Shown here: piece after piece, positions 62,090 to 64,000 of the stretch
How the letters are laid out: the number at the start of each line of letters is the position of its first letter
Position numbering within the stretch: the stretch's first letter is position 1
Source: Rhyzopertha dominica
Lineage: Eukaryota; Arthropoda; Insecta; Coleoptera; Bostrichidae
DNA: 64,000 bases
Reading direction: 5' to 3'
Assembly (NCBI GenBank): GCA_025024175.1
Contig: QCXZ01000137.1
Span: forward strand, 6,200,001 to 6,264,000
Position numbers and translations under genes: made by a program
The notes under the pieces: model-generated
Databases searched by the model: none
What the model was told of the DNA's origin: nothing
What the model saw: the letters and a program-made list of their open reading frames with translations, nothing else

Positions 62090-64000
62090 ACAATGGTGAC
62101 ATGTTATTTTAGTGACCTCCCCTAAAGTATTGGTAAATAGTGTGCTTAGTATTAGTGTGTGAACTTTAGTACTTTTTTGCTTCTTAATAATAGCAATTAA
62201 TTAATTTTAATAGATGCAATACCTACATATGTTAAAAAAGCATCCAATTCTATCCAAAAAGAGTCCTTAGAATTTATGAAATCTTTAAAGTGGTCAGTGA
62301 CCACAAAAGGTTAAAAAACAGCTGAGTAAAGTGTTGTACTGAATGAATGCAAGCACCTTGTATATGTCCGAATAATTAGGTATTGTTTACTTCATTTGTT
62401 CAAGATAACCCAATTTTGATAGGATTTTTGCAGTTATGTCAATGTTTTTCTTCTTTTAGAAATTTAATGGTAGAGACAGAATTGAACTACCCTTATTTGT
62501 GATCACTCTATTCCTTTATTTCTTGCTATTTTGGTAATTGCAGTATCTTAATTACCATCAAGATACCTAGAACTCTGATAGCGCGACTTACTCTTGTAAA
62601 AGATGGTTTATAACTTAACTTGATTCAGCTTCTGATAACAGATGACACTAGCAATCCTAGGTATGTCAGATTTTAGCTAATAGGTTATATGCAAAGTGTC
62701 TGCAAATAATAAGTAAAAAATGGAGAGAGTGATTCTACTTGAACATCGATTTTCCCAAAAACATATGTATTATTATGGACACTGAAAGCATTCACCCTCA
62801 TATTTCTCTTTCTTGCATTTCCTTATAATTTCTTTATAAAACTTAGAAAACAATTTGTACTTACAATTATTGAAATTTAGTCATTAAGTTTTAATTTTTT
62901 CTAAACAAAAAAGCTTGATCACAATCAGAAGTGTAGGTACTGTTTACAGCAATCATTTGTTACATAAAGTGATGCTATGGTCCTTTGACAAAATAATAAC
63001 GCATTTCAGAGGTCATTAGCCCAAATTGGGTCAATGAAAGCTATTTTATTACTATCAAAATTGAAATTGAAATATACAACAAACAACTGTATCCTTAAAA
63101 AATATTTAATAATAAATTAAAAACATAAATTACACTGCCTAAACATGCATAAGTGATATTACACAGTACGTGAGTGACCTTTATGTCAGAAAAGACGTTT
63201 ATTTTTTAGATTCTCTTCGACACAATTTCATAAAAAATTCACATAATAACCAACACATGTGCAATCAAATAAAATAATTTTGAAAAAAACAAAGTTCCAA
63301 GGCCACTTTTTTATATTCAATTTTGGCAACAAATAACACATGATTCGAGCTTATTCAATAAACCATTATATTAAAAAAAAGGAAAATTAAAAACTTTTCC
63401 TTTATTTTGTCTCTTCTGACAAAGTCAAAAATCATCCCGCAATAAATACTTACACACAAACATCAGATATAAAATACAACCATATTTTCATAACATAAAC
63501 TGTGAACAAAGACATATATACCACCACGTGATACAAAAAGTGCAGTAATCATCAATAATTACCCTTAAAAACAAGCAGCAGTTCTAAAAAGATATGTAAT
63601 GCATGTTGTGCGAGATACTGCAATGCCCCTGTGTTTTCCGGCAACATAACCAATCAATATCGAGCCCGGTCATTCTACTTAACAAAAAAAAATTGGTTGA
63701 AAGGACCCAATTTCAAAATTCTCTACCTATGAGCATGAACGGTTGACAATGTTGTTTCTCAATGCCACTAGATGTCTCCTTTCCTGCAGTCATTGAATAG
63801 ATAGAATAGCAACTTGAGTGACATCTAATTTTATGACCTAATTGGTGGTGTTTTTTCTGGCACATTCTTTAACTGTCAAAACTAGCATTTATTCTATATA
63901 TAAGATGTATAAATAAAGGTGTGGCAATGACCCCTTATACTTCATTTACGCACCTAATATTAGTATTAAACTGTTTTAAATGTTCAGTTAAAGGTTTTTA
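62090..64000. other. no gene seen
   Basis: AT-rich DNA without a coding frame of note. A sequence at about 62777-62805 (GGACACTGAAAGCATTCACC) matches the tail of the nested insertion near 12131-12152, so at least one repeat of that family is present. Confidence 0.45.

Noticed and set aside
1..64000. CRISPR arrays, operons or bacterial features
   Set aside because: The DNA has spliced genes with GT-AG introns and eukaryotic transposons. No regular spacer-repeat array exists; the short tandem repeats are microsatellites.

Overview
The window is AT-rich eukaryotic DNA with GT-AG introns, dense transposon relics and arthropod-type gene families. It is most likely an insect, and a beetle is a guess from the transposon mix. 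Scattered N bases show a draft assembly. Four spliced genes can be read through with consistent exon phases. On the minus strand, 17570-32217 holds an MFSD6-type major facilitator transporter (8 exons, about 517 residues). On the plus strand three genes lie close together: a GPI-tailed transferrin of the Tsf3 type (44331-56069, 9 exons, 706 residues), the dynein-2 intermediate chain WDR60/DYNC2I1 (56259-59047, 6 exons, about 847 residues) and the F-box/WD40 protein FBXW4 (59892-62042, 5 exons, 405 residues).

Layout. 1-17 kb is gene-free and full of mobile elements: a LINE motif, a rearranged Penelope-like element, a 1.3 kb repeat, a nearly whole mariner (8194-9481), a Tc1/mariner element with about 330 bp terminal inverted repeats (10016-12502), and a DDE transposon (14297-16113). 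17-33 kb is the transporter, whose introns carry the inverted partners of the 1.3 kb repeat and of the DDE transposon, a THAP-domain element, a Penelope relic, a tRNA-like SINE head and a palindromic 104 bp MITE. 33-44 kb is intergenic, with a foldback repeat, two dead transposases and pieces of three LINEs. 44-62 kb is the three-gene plus-strand block, with LINE and MITE debris in the transferrin introns. 62-64 kb shows nothing codable.

Function. The transporter and the transferrin act at membranes. WDR60 and FBXW4 are housekeeping scaffold proteins (ciliary retrograde transport, ubiquitin ligase substrate choice). Nothing suggests the four share a pathway. I found no unknown multi-gene system. 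The most interesting items are the transferrin that has lost most iron ligands in both lobes, the long-TIR Tc1/mariner element with a nested insertion carrying a hammerhead-like motif, the head-to-head Penelope fragment, and the repeated inverted pairs of elements around and inside the transporter gene.
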